Source of the DNA: Psilocybe azurescens
Lineage: Eukaryota > Basidiomycota > Agaricomycetes > Agaricales > Agrocybaceae
NCBI GenBank assembly: GCA_023853785.1
Contig: JAJIRX010000151.1
Span: 1-64,000, forward strand
DNA: 64,000 bases
Direction: 5' to 3'
Part shown: one piece after another, positions 1 to 11,179 of the stretch
Numbering within the stretch: position 1 is the first letter of the stretch
Layout of the letters: each line of letters starts with the position of its first letter
The notes under the pieces: generated by a model
Databases searched by the model: none
Told to the model about the DNA's origin: nothing
The model's input: only the letters and a program-made list of their open reading frames with translations
Program-made: the position numbers and the translations under genes

Positions 1-2306
1 TGATTTCCGGTTGAAGAGTGATATCAGAAATGGGTTGACGGAGGTTGATAGCAGCAACAGCAACGAGAATTCTAGGAGCCCTGGTCAGTCCTGACCTGCC
101 TGAATACAATGTCATTCTTCGGCTGGCCAATTGCCGAAACTCCGCCAAAAAGTGTCAAGACCAAAAGTTAGCTTTCGGAGCCACTTGAAGTCGCCAAACC
201 TACATTGGATATCCATAAATAATGCTTGAAATTGGGAAACAGAGCCCATACCCTCATATCTAATGGAAGAACACCCTGTCGCGTTCAGCGCAAGCGTGGA
301 AGTGTACGCGTGATGAAAGTATGCATTTTATGCGCGATGACAAGGTTAAAGGGTCTATTCATTTTGCCGGGTTCCAGAGGATGGAATCATGAAGCATAGC
401 TACAGCTAAACGGGCTCGATGAATTCTGACATAAATTGTTTCAAATATTCTTCATTACATCCAGACGTCACGCAATAGACGCACAGTAGATGCGTGATGG
501 CACACGCGGAGTAAGAAGCGCGCAACGACTTCGACCTCAAGATCACTCATTGCAAGACAGGAATATCACTGAACTATGTATTGAGATGTCATAACAACTA
601 TAACAACACCAGTACGTACATACAGCGCAACCATGAACAAGGATAAAAATGCAATCAAGCGTCCATCAATATCGAGATGCTATCGATGGGCTGCACGCAC
701 ACGCACACGCACAGCATGACGGTAGCATACGCCATCGATTATCCGCACAGCAAAAATAAAAATACCAAGGCAAGCAGTCACCGACAAAAAGCAACAACAT
801 CCCACTCCACCCATGCGAAGATGATGTCAGATACAGTAATCGAGACAGAAAAAGCGGCCGGAGATACCACCGAGGAACTCGATGAATAAGCATAGTATGA
901 AAGCCAAGTGCGAGGACAAGGGTGATATTGATGGACAGCACTGTAATTGCGGTGCAAAGCATAGAAGCATTGAATACAATAAAACAACAATGAGATTGGG
1001 CATGGCCAGTCCAAAGGGAACATAAGACATCGTGAACGCCTATCCGAATCCCGAAGGTGTCTGGCACACGACGGGAGATTGAGGCAGAAGGCCTGCATAA
1101 GAATAGGCGCAGACATACATACACATCCACTGGCACGATGTACATGCATAACCCCAGCCTGAACATTGATGTTCCATGCGGGCTCGATCCGCACCAAAAG
1201 AATCTGATAGAGAGGGTGAAAGGTAGGCCCCAAGCGATCTGTCGACGACGAACAATCAGAAAAACCGATTCACTGGATGGAAAGAACAAGGAAGATCACC
1301 AGTAGGTCCAAGGGGAGCCCGTCAAGAAACACGCAAGGAAGGCCGCCTAACACTTCGAACCCTGAATCCCAAAGATTGCATCAGCATGTGCCCACAAAGC
1401 AACGGGAGAAAAATGTCAAAATCGAGGAAGGAATCTCGGCTACTTGCGTTGTGGGCGCCTAACTCCTCCACCCCAGAATGGGCCAAGAACCCGAGCCCTG
1501 ATTGGTGGGTCGGATAAGGCCCCCCGAACTGAAACTTCCAGGCCCCCATGTTTAATAAGTTCTTTTCAGGTAACTTGAATGCGATCGGATGGATTATTTT
1601 TTCATTCCTGGCCTGTGGGAAGGGGCTCGTGGGATGGCGACCAACAAGGTCGCCACTGCTCTCGCCTCACCTCCGAAGGTCCTAACCACTCCTCCTCCAC
1701 TGCCCAGTGTCCACTGACATCCCTGAACAACGGCTGAGTAAGAAATGAATGACAACCCAACATCAACCAAAAGACAGACCAGGGGATGACGCTATTTTTC
1801 TTTACAGTCTTGCGTTTTGAACAATGGTAGACGCAGCAGATATAATCTTGTACTTGCAAACATATTACTAGTGACGATGGGAGTGGAGCAAACTTGATAA
1901 CTTGGGGAAGAGTTGTAGACGACGAGAGAAGGCAAAGGAAGGAATGTTCTTTTTTGGGTTTTGCAGAGCGCCAGACGCTTCTTTAATTTCTTTTCTTGCC
2001 CGAATTATAAGTGTATTAAACTTTTGAATGTCCTTTCTTCTGTCTTCTGTTCCCTTAAACGAGACCGAGACACGACCTGACGACCAAAGGCGACGGCAAC
2101 TTCCACGACAAGGAGAAAGGCGCAATAAAAATGCAGTCAGATGAAAGCACAATGCAAATGGAATAGAAAGCAAGAAAGAAAAAGAAAGAAAAAAAAAAGA
2201 TGAAAAAGAGAACATGGAGGGAGAGACAACATGCGACACATATCCGTACCAGTCAAACCGATATAGACTTGCATCGGCTAGAGTCGGCTTGAGTTAGTTG
2301 CCTCGT
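1..2306. other. No supported gene
   Basis: Several open frames of 60-200 codons exist on both strands, but none has a recognisable domain, sensible composition or intron signals. A CA-rich stretch lies near 690-715 (alternating cacacg). The segment near 2160-2205 is purine-rich on the plus strand and probably belongs to the 3' untranslated region of the minus-strand TRA2-like gene. The left edge may hold the end of an outside gene. Confidence 0.5.
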
Positions 2307-3428
2307 TTACCAGCGGGTTCCGTTAGACTCCGAGGGAGGGGCAGGAGCAGACGCGTTAGAAACAGGTGCATCGTAGTCCCTTCCACCACCGTTAGATGCG
2401 CGTGGAGGGCTGCTGCCTCGAGGAGGAGGGGCTCCTGGAATAGCTTCGACGACGCCTGTATTCAGGAGAGTAGCGTCCACTTTTGGACGGAGGTGGGCTA
2501 CGACGGTCGCGCCAATCCTTGTCACGTCCATAGTTATCCCGGTCCCTATCCCGGTCCCGGTCGCGGAAGTCACGATCCCGGTCGCGGCGATGGTCACGGT
2601 CGCGATAATCCCTATCACGGTCCCTATCGCGATCACGACCTTCCCGGCCAGAACGACGGTGTCCCATATATTCTCCTGGTGTAGAAGCATGTGGTCGGTC
2701 CGTAACGGAATAGTCGACGCGAATGCGACGACCGTTAAGTTCCTGATGCATAGGTTAGACTTCAACTCATGTAAGTAGTCGCATGCATAAAGAACTTACG
2801 ATTCCATTCAAGGTTTCGATGCATTTGGTAGCCTCTTCCACAGTAGACATACGAATGAAGCCGAAACCACGGGAACGGTCAGACTAACGAACACATGTTT
2901 AGCATCGTGGCCTGCACAGCATGACTCAATGGCTCCAAACTCACCCTTTGGTCATAGACAATGGTAACTTTCTCAACTCGGCCGAATCTGCTAAACTCAT
3001 CTTCAAGGTCGCGCTCTTGGGTACGAATGCTGAGTCCGAAGACTCCCAGCACGCTAGAGGGATTTGGCTGCTGCTTGGACTTGTTAGTACGGATACTCCA
3101 TGAATGGAAATGTTGAAAAGGACTAACAAGAGGAGCATGGGCCCGCCTAGGAGGAGGGGACCTTCTGCTACGGTACTGGGGTGGGCTCCTGAAGCGTCCA
3201 GAATCGCCGTTGGTGCCATTACCGTTGGCGGCGCTCCTTACTGGACTCCTAGAACGAGATCTGCCACGTGGCGGCAAAGGGTCGCGTTCAGCGGGCGCTG
3301 GGGCCGGAGGAGCGTTGTACGCGTCGGAATAAGGGTCAACAGCGGGTGCAGCGGGGTCGTTGTACTAGAAACCGAGCAGAACGTTGAGAACGACGAGCAC
3401 GGGCCTTGTACTGACTCAGACTCACCAT
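2307..3428 (-). CDS. tra2: Transformer-2-like SR splicing regulator
   Basis: RNA-binding protein expected to act in the nucleus on exonic splicing enhancers. Architecture seen: N-terminal RS region ([12 protein letters not shown]), one RRM with RNP2 LGVFGLSI and RNP1 RGFGFIRM, the TRA2 hallmark linker [12 protein letters not shown] directly after the RRM, then a long RD/RS tail of RDRDRD repeats. The first coding exon is only the ATG (3426-3428), followed by intron GTGAGT (3425-3365), then [14 protein letters not shown]. Further introns follow RRAHAPL, YDQR and ETLNGI. The C-terminus is ambiguous: reading straight through stops at 2392 (PSTRI), whereas removing a 46-nt GT-AG intron (2480-2435) gives a longer tail ending ESNGTRW at 2307. 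The family assignment is firm; the tail is inferred. Confidence 0.88.
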
Positions 3429-3760
3429 GATGGTTCAATAAGAGAAGCTGTTGTGCCCTATTTGGTCCAAATTTCAGCTTACAAGGCCGCAGATTGTGTG
3501 CACTCCACAATGGCGCCGAAGATATCTATTTATTTACATGTGTACAGAGCTGAATATAAGGCCGTAGATGTCAATAGAGCTCCCGAAGAATCCATCCAAA
3601 AATTGTTCATGTTTTCCCAAGAATGTGCTGTGGAATTCTGGAAGACAAGCCTAAAGTGCTTTCAGTCGGAGATTGAACTCAATTGTTCACCTGTACAGTT
3701 GATCAAGCCTCTGTCTTCGTACACAACAAGCCCAAACACCATATTCCGGCAACCACCAAG
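3429..3760. promoter_or_regulatory. Divergent promoter, TRA2-like / RPL18
   Basis: The start codons of the two genes lie 332 bp apart, pointing away from each other, so this segment must hold both promoters and both 5' leaders. No TATA box in a clear position was seen. Both genes carry an intron immediately after the ATG, so intronic elements may also contribute to expression. Confidence 0.6.
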
Positions 3761-4313
3761 ATGGTGAGCTCGTCGTCGCTGCCGATGTCGAGAACAGCGC
3801 TGACATGCATTTCTAGGGTATTGACATCACCCACCACCACGTCAAGAAGGGCAACCGCACCGCACCCAAGTCCGAGGATCCCTACCTGCTTCTCCTCGTG
3901 AAGGTGACCTTGATCCTGCGGTTTTCAGCGAAAATTTGAATCTGAACTTGGTTTTGGAATAGCTGTACCGCTTCCTTGCCCGTCGCACAGACGCCAATTT
4001 CAACAAGGTACTTTGAGCCGGAAAATTGGAGCTATAGAATACCCCATATTCATATTCGTGTGTTTGTCAAATCCAGGTCATCCTCCACCGCCTCTTCCTC
4101 TCGAAGAACAACCGCGCCCCTTTCCCTCTCTCGTATCGCCAAAGAGACAGCCAATACCCCGATGTTGCCTCCAAGATCATCGTCCAAGTTGGAACTGTCA
4201 CCGATGACATTCGTTTGACCACCGTCCCAAAACTTACCATTGCAGCCCTGCGATTCACCCAGGCCGCCAAAGAGCGCATCATTGCTGCTGGTGGTGAGGC
4301 CCTCACTCTCGAT

Positions 4314-4348
<35 letters not shown>

Positions 4349-4555
4349 CGTCCTCCTGAGAGGTGTCAAGACCGCTCGTGAAGCTTACAAGCACTTCGGC
4401 ATGGGTGAGTCTTTTATTCAAATTCTCCGTTTATCATATTGTTTATCATGGTGGTCGCAGGTCCCCACAAGAACAAGAAGCCCTACACAATATCGAAGGG
4501 CCGCAAGTTCGAGCAAGGTCGTGGTCGCCGAAAGTCGAGAGGTTTCAAGGTCTAA
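3761..4555 (+). CDS. RPL18: 60S ribosomal protein L18 (eL18)
   Basis: Cytosolic large-subunit ribosomal protein. Five coding exons: 3761-3763 (ATG only), 3817-3903, 3963-4007, 4077-4404 and 4461-4555. The product starts [20 protein letters not shown], contains [41 protein letters not shown] and [14 protein letters not shown], and ends KSRGFKV, all typical eL18 landmarks over a normal length of about 185 residues. Odd: between NNRAP and DVASK (about 4116-4160) the family-like segment [12 protein letters not shown] is in another frame, so the literal translation replaces about 14 residues without a stop. Both edges sit in C/T runs, so two or three undercalled bases would restore the family sequence. 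I regard this as a sequence error in an essential gene. Confidence 0.95.
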
Positions 4556-5682
4556 AACCTTGCTTCCTCAATTCAAAATTTACGATTTGCAGAGGAAGAA
4601 CTCGACCGGGGGTCACAACAGTTTTGGCGAGCTCTTGGGTTGGGTTTACGTGGGATTGGTGCGGGCCGATGTCGAATTATTATGCATTATGTGTCGTCGC
4701 CACTCAACATTTGTTATCACATATGCAAACTTTTTCCCCAAGTATGACATGAAATATTCATCAATGTCTTGGTTCTCGGTCGGTCTTGCTCTGGCGGAAT
4801 TTCGGACCAAAACCTATCGCGACTTGTACCATTGGATGTGTGTCGATGTTTCTTTTATCGCAACGCGTATAACTAAGGATCCGTCCGTCGTCTCTCCGTT
4901 TTGGCTAGTCCCTCCGTCCAGTCTTCCATCATCTGTGCGTATCTGGCTCGGTCTTCTGACAAAACTGTTCCAAGGAAATTTGGGCCTTGACCTTTCTCGG
5001 GTGTTTCTTCAAAGCTACTTGTCTCGGGGAATTTCTTTAATACTTTCGAGCTTGCTTGAATATAACTCGCGCTCTCTGGGCTCTACGTCTTACATCTGGT
5101 TTCCGCCATCTGATATTAATGTCTACTCCGGTACGTAAGTGGGAAAATGCTTGATGCTTTTTGGGGTTTTAGGATAATTGAACTCGGACGGTGGAGAACT
5201 TCATAAGAGACATTGGCTTCGAGAACTGCTTTGCTTTCCGTCATGGTACGACCTTTCTTAAGAACCCTACAAGCACGATGGGATTTCTTTGAATGTCCAG
5301 CTTGGACGAACCATTGACTGGAGACACTGTCACTTTGGTACGTCCCTTTTCCTGCACACGTACATTTCCCTCGTTCATCTTTGTGTTAGATGTTACAAAC
5401 GTTCTGTAGAAGTCTGCAGATTTCTTGATGGTCAAATTGCACGTGAGGATATTTTCGGTATTTATAAATCCCAGTTGTCGACCCCAAGTCAGTGCCATTC
5501 GAGTTGCTTTCAATTTTAACTTCAAACAAACGCCAATTATAAACATAATCGCAACCACAACATCGACATCTCACATCTACCACCGCTATTGCTCGTCGAG
5601 GTATGTTCACCGTTTTTTCTTGTCTTATTATCTTTTTACCATCTATTTGTAGCCAACCGCTAATCACTATTCAAGATTCAAA
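4556..5682. other. Intergenic, no supported gene
   Basis: Holds the RPL18 3' region and the leader of the next gene. Long frames across 4600-5140 are T/C-rich readthrough of RPL18 sequence without domain content. The stretch before 5683 contains pyrimidine-rich sequence and a possible leader intron (GTATGT at about 5600). Confidence 0.5.
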
Positions 5683-7225
5683 ATGCTCTCGGAGCTGCTC
5701 AAGTCTGGAAAAGACATCATCCTGTGTATCAATATCCAAACCAATTCCGCCATCTCTTCGCCAAAACCCCCGGTACAAAGTTGCAACCGAAACCGGAGTC
5801 TGCAGGAAATCATGAGGTTGACGAGGTTAAATGAGCTTTCTGATCCAATGGCCAAGATGTCTGTGGAAGTCGCGTCGACTATCTTCAAGCTTTGTCTTCC
5901 TTTCATACCGGATGGCCTGACTGACGACGATCAAGAAGGCTACTCGAAATTCAACAACCAGACTTTATTCGCCCTTGGCGCGGTCTGTAAATGGTGGCGC
6001 GAAATCGTTTGGACGACACCTCAAATGTGGACCCTTGTGAATCTCGTCGTTGGCCCCAAAATCTGGCCACCACCACCATTATCGCAAAAGAATGGCTGGA
6101 AAGAACGCGACATCTACCTCTAAACATCCAAATCTACATTCCTCACCTTCCTCACCGTCCTGAGTCGGTGTGGACCTCCGAACCAACAATGGCTGAGTTT
6201 ACGCGATTCAGCGAAGTTCTTAACGCTTCTTCTGAGCGGTGGGCGGATCTCGATCTCAGGATGCCTGCCGTTCTCTTGGACAAGTTCACTGGGCGTCCTG
6301 CAAATCTACGGTCAATTTGCATCATCAACACCAGTCCGAAACCTTACTACAACGACTACATTGCGCTCGCTAGGACAGCAGAGGGCGAAGCGAAGCCTGC
6401 TCCGACCTACCTCAGCATCACCGCTGTCCAATTCGAGTCAATCGACGCGTCGTGGAGCAATCTCACTCGCGTTGGCGTGCAGCGTATTTCTATGTTGGAT
6501 GTTTTTGACATCCTACTTCAAGCTCCGCGATTGGAGCGCTACGAACTCGAAGATGTGGATTGCACTACTTATAACGACGAAAATGCCTGGTTCACCCCCA
6601 TTATTCACCAAAACCTTCGTCACCTTCGTATTGAAGACGTTCGCACAGATATCCTCAACCACCTTTGTGCCGAAAACCTCCTCAGGTTCCCGCTCTTGGA
6701 CACATTTTACATCGAGGTGCAGTACGGATTTCCGATTTCCAACGATTTTGTAGCGCTCTTGGAACGCTCGGCTTGTCCGCTGGTGGATCTTACTTTCATA
6801 GCACCTTTCAACAACGATCTTCTTATCCCTATGCTGAAGACAGTGCCTAGCTTGCGTCGTCTTATTTTAGTGCCGACCTACTTCTCTCACGGGGATTACA
6901 CCGGGAAAGTCTTTTCAAACGCATCGTCCACACCACCCAAAGGATCCCTTTGTTCGACGAATCTCAGGCTTCAATACCGACTGCTGCTAGAGCTCGAGAC
7001 GACACGTTTCTTCCTGAGCTTGAATACTTCGCATACCACCCGAGGAAGTTCGAGGACTTTGACAAAATCTGGGATCTCATTCCAGGCCTATTTGGAGTCA
7101 CGGACGATCCGACCACAGGCACAGGAAATAATATCGATGATCCTTACAGGCGTCCGCTCGTAAAAGTAGACATTGTATACGAACCGAGGAAGTCGGCGTC
7201 TACGCGTTCTCTTTACTCAGCATAG
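5683..7225 (+). CDS. F-box-like protein, frame broken twice
   Basis: Looks like one of the many Agaricomycete F-box-like proteins, presumed substrate adaptors of SCF ubiquitin ligases. The N-terminal part has the F-box-type pattern VASTIFKLCLPFIPD followed by LGAVCKWWREIVWTTPQMW. The rest is leucine-rich with irregular repeats (RLERYELEDVD, NLRHLRIEDVR, LRRLILVPTYF), as in F-box/LRR proteins. Three frames must be joined: a break near 6056-6063 at ccccaaaa (VVGPK to NLATTTII) and one near 6901-6906 at gggaaa (DYTG to ESLFKRIV). The reading resumes cleanly after each and ends STRSLYSA at 7225. Both lie at homopolymers, so an intact gene of about 500 codons is likely; a pseudogene cannot be excluded. 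Target unknown. Confidence 0.7.
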
Positions 7226-7988
7226 AAACGTGGTCTCGAATAATGAAGCTTAGGGAGAAGGGACTCTCTATCGGTATCACAGTTTTCTCGTTACATGACG
7301 AAACAACTCGTGAAAAAGTTGCAAGTTGGATGCAAGCAAGATCTGGGAGAATCGCCTATTTCAATTCTGTTAGTCTTGAAAACAAGGCGATCATTTTATT
7401 ATAGTAAATATGTAAACGCACGGTGCCCTCGCACATGGGGCATCATATGTCGAGTCAGGGAACACTGTACTTTAGTTCTGATCATGACTCATAGTTTCGA
7501 CCATTGGAATCAAATTTAGTTCATGTTCAGTCATTTCTTCTCGTTTGTCGCCAATAAAATGATATCTGCGTCTGGTTTTGTATTGAATTTTGTATGATTC
7601 TCTATCAAGACTTCCCTCGCAGTTGGAACAACCATTTTGTACAGCTATCGATGCCCTACCGGCACCACCTACCATGCGCGTTCTTCGGCTCACTTGTTTC
7701 TCTTGCAAAACAATGCCGCTTAAAGTTAGATACTTGCATGGTTCCTCCAAGACAGCTACTGAAGTAGTTATTCTCAAATGACCCAGCCTCAATAAAAATT
7801 GAGCATAGGGTTGGATAATTATTTACGACAAATGCCGAGTGAGAGGTATCTGAGAATGGCGACACTGCAGCAAAAGAAGATTTAAGATTAGTCAGATTCA
7901 GAGCACAAACTTGATTTCTCTTACAAAAAGGATACTAGTTGCCATGTCTACACATTATAAATGAAAAGCAATACTAAATTATTCGTCA
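7226..7988. other. Tail-to-tail intergenic region
   Basis: Separates the 3' ends of the plus-strand F-box-like gene and the minus-strand membrane protein gene. AT-rich, with frames of under 110 codons that lack domain content. No repeat or RNA gene seen. Confidence 0.5.
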
Positions 7989-10364
7989 TTAAATGTGAGG
8001 TAAGAAACGGATCCATTCCACCTGCACAAAGGCCTCGCTTGGAAGATCTCTAAGTGCTATAAAGGCCTCTATCAACAGCACCATCCTTGCTAACAAGTAA
8101 ATTGGAAGACATTTATACAAATTTTGTAAGATGTAAAATATGGCTTCCAGCTTCTTCTGCTTCTCTTTGCTACTTTGAACAGAATCAGCTGGAGACGTGA
8201 AATACGTCTTAACCCGCCTTATTGGTATGAGCATAATGAGACCAATAATGGAAGGGTAGGCGAAAATGAAGGCACAGCTGACACGACAAATGAGCATCTC
8301 TGTGCGTGATGGAAATACAAAGTTCCATCCAGCACAATGAATAGCCCCAAATACTGCCCCAATGCATGCTATCGCCACGCTTCGAAACAGATCTGTTGCT
8401 ATTTCTGTAGCGTGCATATTCTTTAACGCGAAGGCGTAGAATGTGTGGACGCCCTTTGAATTGTCACGTGATTCTGAATAGCCATGATGCATGTGACCTA
8501 TCTGTCGTATGATGCGCCTAACGATACCATATGGAAGATACCACAGAATACATAAATGAGAGAATCTGAAGGTAATGCGGCTTTTTCGAATGTGTGCCGC
8601 AGGTTGATTCCCAACAGCTGCTGTAAATGTAGAATACTATAAATACCTAGTAGCTCGACACTTGAAAGCTATTTAACATACAGGGAGACGCCTGATTTGG
8701 ACTACTGCATCTTCCGTGTCCCAGATCGATAGACGGTTCGTAGCCTATCATACTGGAGCGTCCTGTTTCGGAATCGTGATTGTCTACCGAGTGATGCGAG
8801 TCCTCTCTCTCAAATTGCTCGGTAACCCTGTCCTCTAAAACTAAATAGGATCAGAATACTGTCAAATTTATGGAAAGACCTTACTATTGGAGCTCCTGTC
8901 TTGCGGTCTAGAGTGCAGCTCTGTGTCATCCAGTGAAAAATCGGCTGTACCCTTATCAGCCGATGCATCTGATCTCTTTGAGACATGGTTTTGATGAACC
9001 ACTGAAGCTGAGGGATGTTATAAACATTACGGGGGACCAGAAAACTGTATGCCATACCATGAGTCAAAGACGGATGATTTGGACTACTGAATATTCCGGT
9101 TCGCGGCTCAATAGAAAGAAGTCCACAAGGCATCCTACTAGAGTGTTCAGTGCCTGAATGATGGACGTCTACTGAGTTATGTGAGTCTACTCTCGGACAT
9201 TGCTCCGTGCTGTCCTGCAAAGCTACGTGGAGTCTGTGTCGGTACGGGAATGGGCATAAAATATGGGACAGAGCTCACCATTGGAGCTCCTATCTTGTGG
9301 TATGGAGTGCACATTTAAGCCGTCGAGTGCCAAGGGCTCCGCTTCATGCATATCAACCGGTGCATCTGATCTCCGTGGGGTGTAGTTTTGTGGATGGACC
9401 GATGCTAAAAGGTGTGAGTGTTAAGAAAATAAAGTAAAACAATGTTGTAGATCTTACATTGTATGGCGAATCGCGGGGAGTGGAGGGAGTTTATGGTGAT
9501 GTAATCATCATGTCCATCCGAAGGTGGAAGAGGAAAGGGGATCAGATCACTGCAAATGGGCACCCGGACTATGAAGCTTGAATCCAAAGGCTTGTTCCAC
9601 CATAAGAAGTACATTAATGCGTTAAGGAACGCGAATGCGACGGTGACGAGCTCCAGCTCAGTGATCACCAGTCCTTGTACGGCACGTGAGATACATTGCG
9701 CAATGAACCACGACGTTTGACCAACGACAATCAACTTCGAGAAGCCATCACCTTTACTGAGTGCGTTAATCTCGTCTTCAGATACGCGCGGGAATCGTAT
9801 TTTTCCTTCTTGAAGTAAATTGTGGAACGCGTCGGGGTCTAGAATTTCTCTGTCCACATCTCCATCCACTAACATAAATCCACCCATTTGCAGGAAATGA
9901 CCATGAACGTCCGACCATCCGAATTCTGCCAGAGCATATATCCCATAATTTAAAATTTATTAAAAGCGTTCCTGAGAGGTCCAGAACACACCTTTGTATT
10001 CTCCCGCCAATCGACGTGCACCCAGCCACTGCCTGAACGCCCAGCAGATAATCATTTCCGGAGTCAACATAGCCCATATCATGAGCTCTACCCGAGTTAG
10101 AATGATACCGATCCTTCCGGCCTTTGGACCTGGTGAGTTCGGATGGATAGAAACCCATGTACAGGCAAAGATAGTCGCTAAGCAGCTCCATAAGATGTCC
10201 CAAATTGAGCGAAGTTGAGGACAATTGCAGGGCGCATCATCGACAACTGACGCGGACGACAAGTCTCGAATGTCGGTTGAATTGGGCAGCGGAACAGAAG
10301 CAATGGGGCTGGCATAGATCGCAGTTTGAGATATGACGTAGAGAAAAATTGAGAAGATAATCAT
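7989..10364 (-). CDS. Multi-pass membrane protein, W-HG-MGGF family
   Basis: Belongs to a large Agaricomycete family of membrane proteins of unknown function. Order seen: signal peptide MIIFSIFLYVISQTAIYAS, a Cys-containing lumenal segment (CNCPQLRSIWDI), membrane helices around LWSCLATIFACTWV, then GEYK joined by a GTGTGT intron to EFGWSDVHGHFLQMGGFML, the family signature. Next come LSKGDGFSKL, QTSWFIAQCISRAVQGL, ITELELVTVAFAFLNALMYFLWW, a long hydrophilic linker encoded by several short exons, and the C-terminal membrane half (AIHCAGWNFVFPS, YPSIIGLIMLIPI) ending FLPHI at 7989. The start was chosen at 10364 because it opens the signal peptide; an in-frame ATG lies upstream at 10403. Linker exons are tandemly duplicated (see finding). 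Exon borders in the linker are inferred. Confidence 0.75.
8695..9371 (-). repeat. Tandem duplication of linker exons
   Basis: Two adjacent diverged copies, about 8695-8974 and about 9077-9371. Shared landmarks on the plus strand are ttggagctcct with tgcatctgatctc (8886-8974 versus 9289-9371) and gatttggactactg with gagtc/attgctcgg segments (8695-8835 versus 9077-9205). The unit is about 380 bp and covers exon, intron and exon of the membrane protein linker. Confidence 0.75.
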
Positions 10365-11179
10365 GTTTGTGTCCGGATAACGATCTGCAGAACGGTGAAC
10401 CAAGCTTTATATGAGAACCACTGGGGAGGATGTGGCACTTCTCAGCTCGTACATCATCCTCGGATACGCATACTAGGATCTGCCAACTGCGCTTGATTTG
10501 CTGTGATTTCTGATTGACCGAACAATGAACTTCCAATCAGTAAGAGTCAGACAGTGGCAGGCACATTCCTAAGAATAGTCACCTTCGCACCGGAGAACAT
10601 ACTCCAACAACATACTCCAACAGATGGTATATATGCTATATTCCACGAATAGTCAAAAGGCTGTACCAGAAAAATTAGAGGACGTAGAAATGTTGAAGGC
10701 CTACCAGTTTCCCAGGCTGCAGGGCCATGAAAGGTAGAAAAACTCGTCAAATAACAACCAGAGGGAATGTAAAATTTTGTATCTGCCGCTTTGCTTCCCA
10801 CTGGCTATTCAAAATGGCGTGTAAAAGCCAAGATTGGACTTTATCTGTCCTGGTAAACGCCGTTGCAACTTTCTTTTGCTCAATGCGCTGCCACGCCGTC
10901 GTCGGCCTTCGTTTGACCATCGTTGGTTTCATGTCTTCCATGCACCGAGCCGGTGAGAGCTGCAGCCGTTCATGCCAATTGTTAGGCGACAATCGTTGTG
11001 AGTCACTTGTGGATACCTTTTGCCCAGGGTCCAGGGTCATAGTTGGGCTGAAGCACTGACTCTTCGTATCGCAAGCCATTGTTGGTCGTTGTTTATGGTC
11101 AACAAAGAAATAAAGTCCGAAACGAAATGCCCGGTTGGATGTAAGAAATAGCGGATCCCTACATATACTGACGTTATTC
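10365..11179. other. Intergenic region
   Basis: Upstream region of the membrane protein gene and, to the right, possible unrecognisable 5' remains of the kinase relic. Frames of 84-110 codons here have no family features and overlap one another on opposite strands. Confidence 0.45.

Noticed and set aside
666..1289. 207-codon minus-strand frame and overlapping frames
   Set aside because: Cys/Ser/Leu-rich without domain, overlaps several frames on both strands, no splice or start context; likely chance.
2392..2751. RDRDRD region as a simple-sequence artefact
   Set aside because: It directly follows the RRM and the TRA2 linker in frame, as in known SR proteins.
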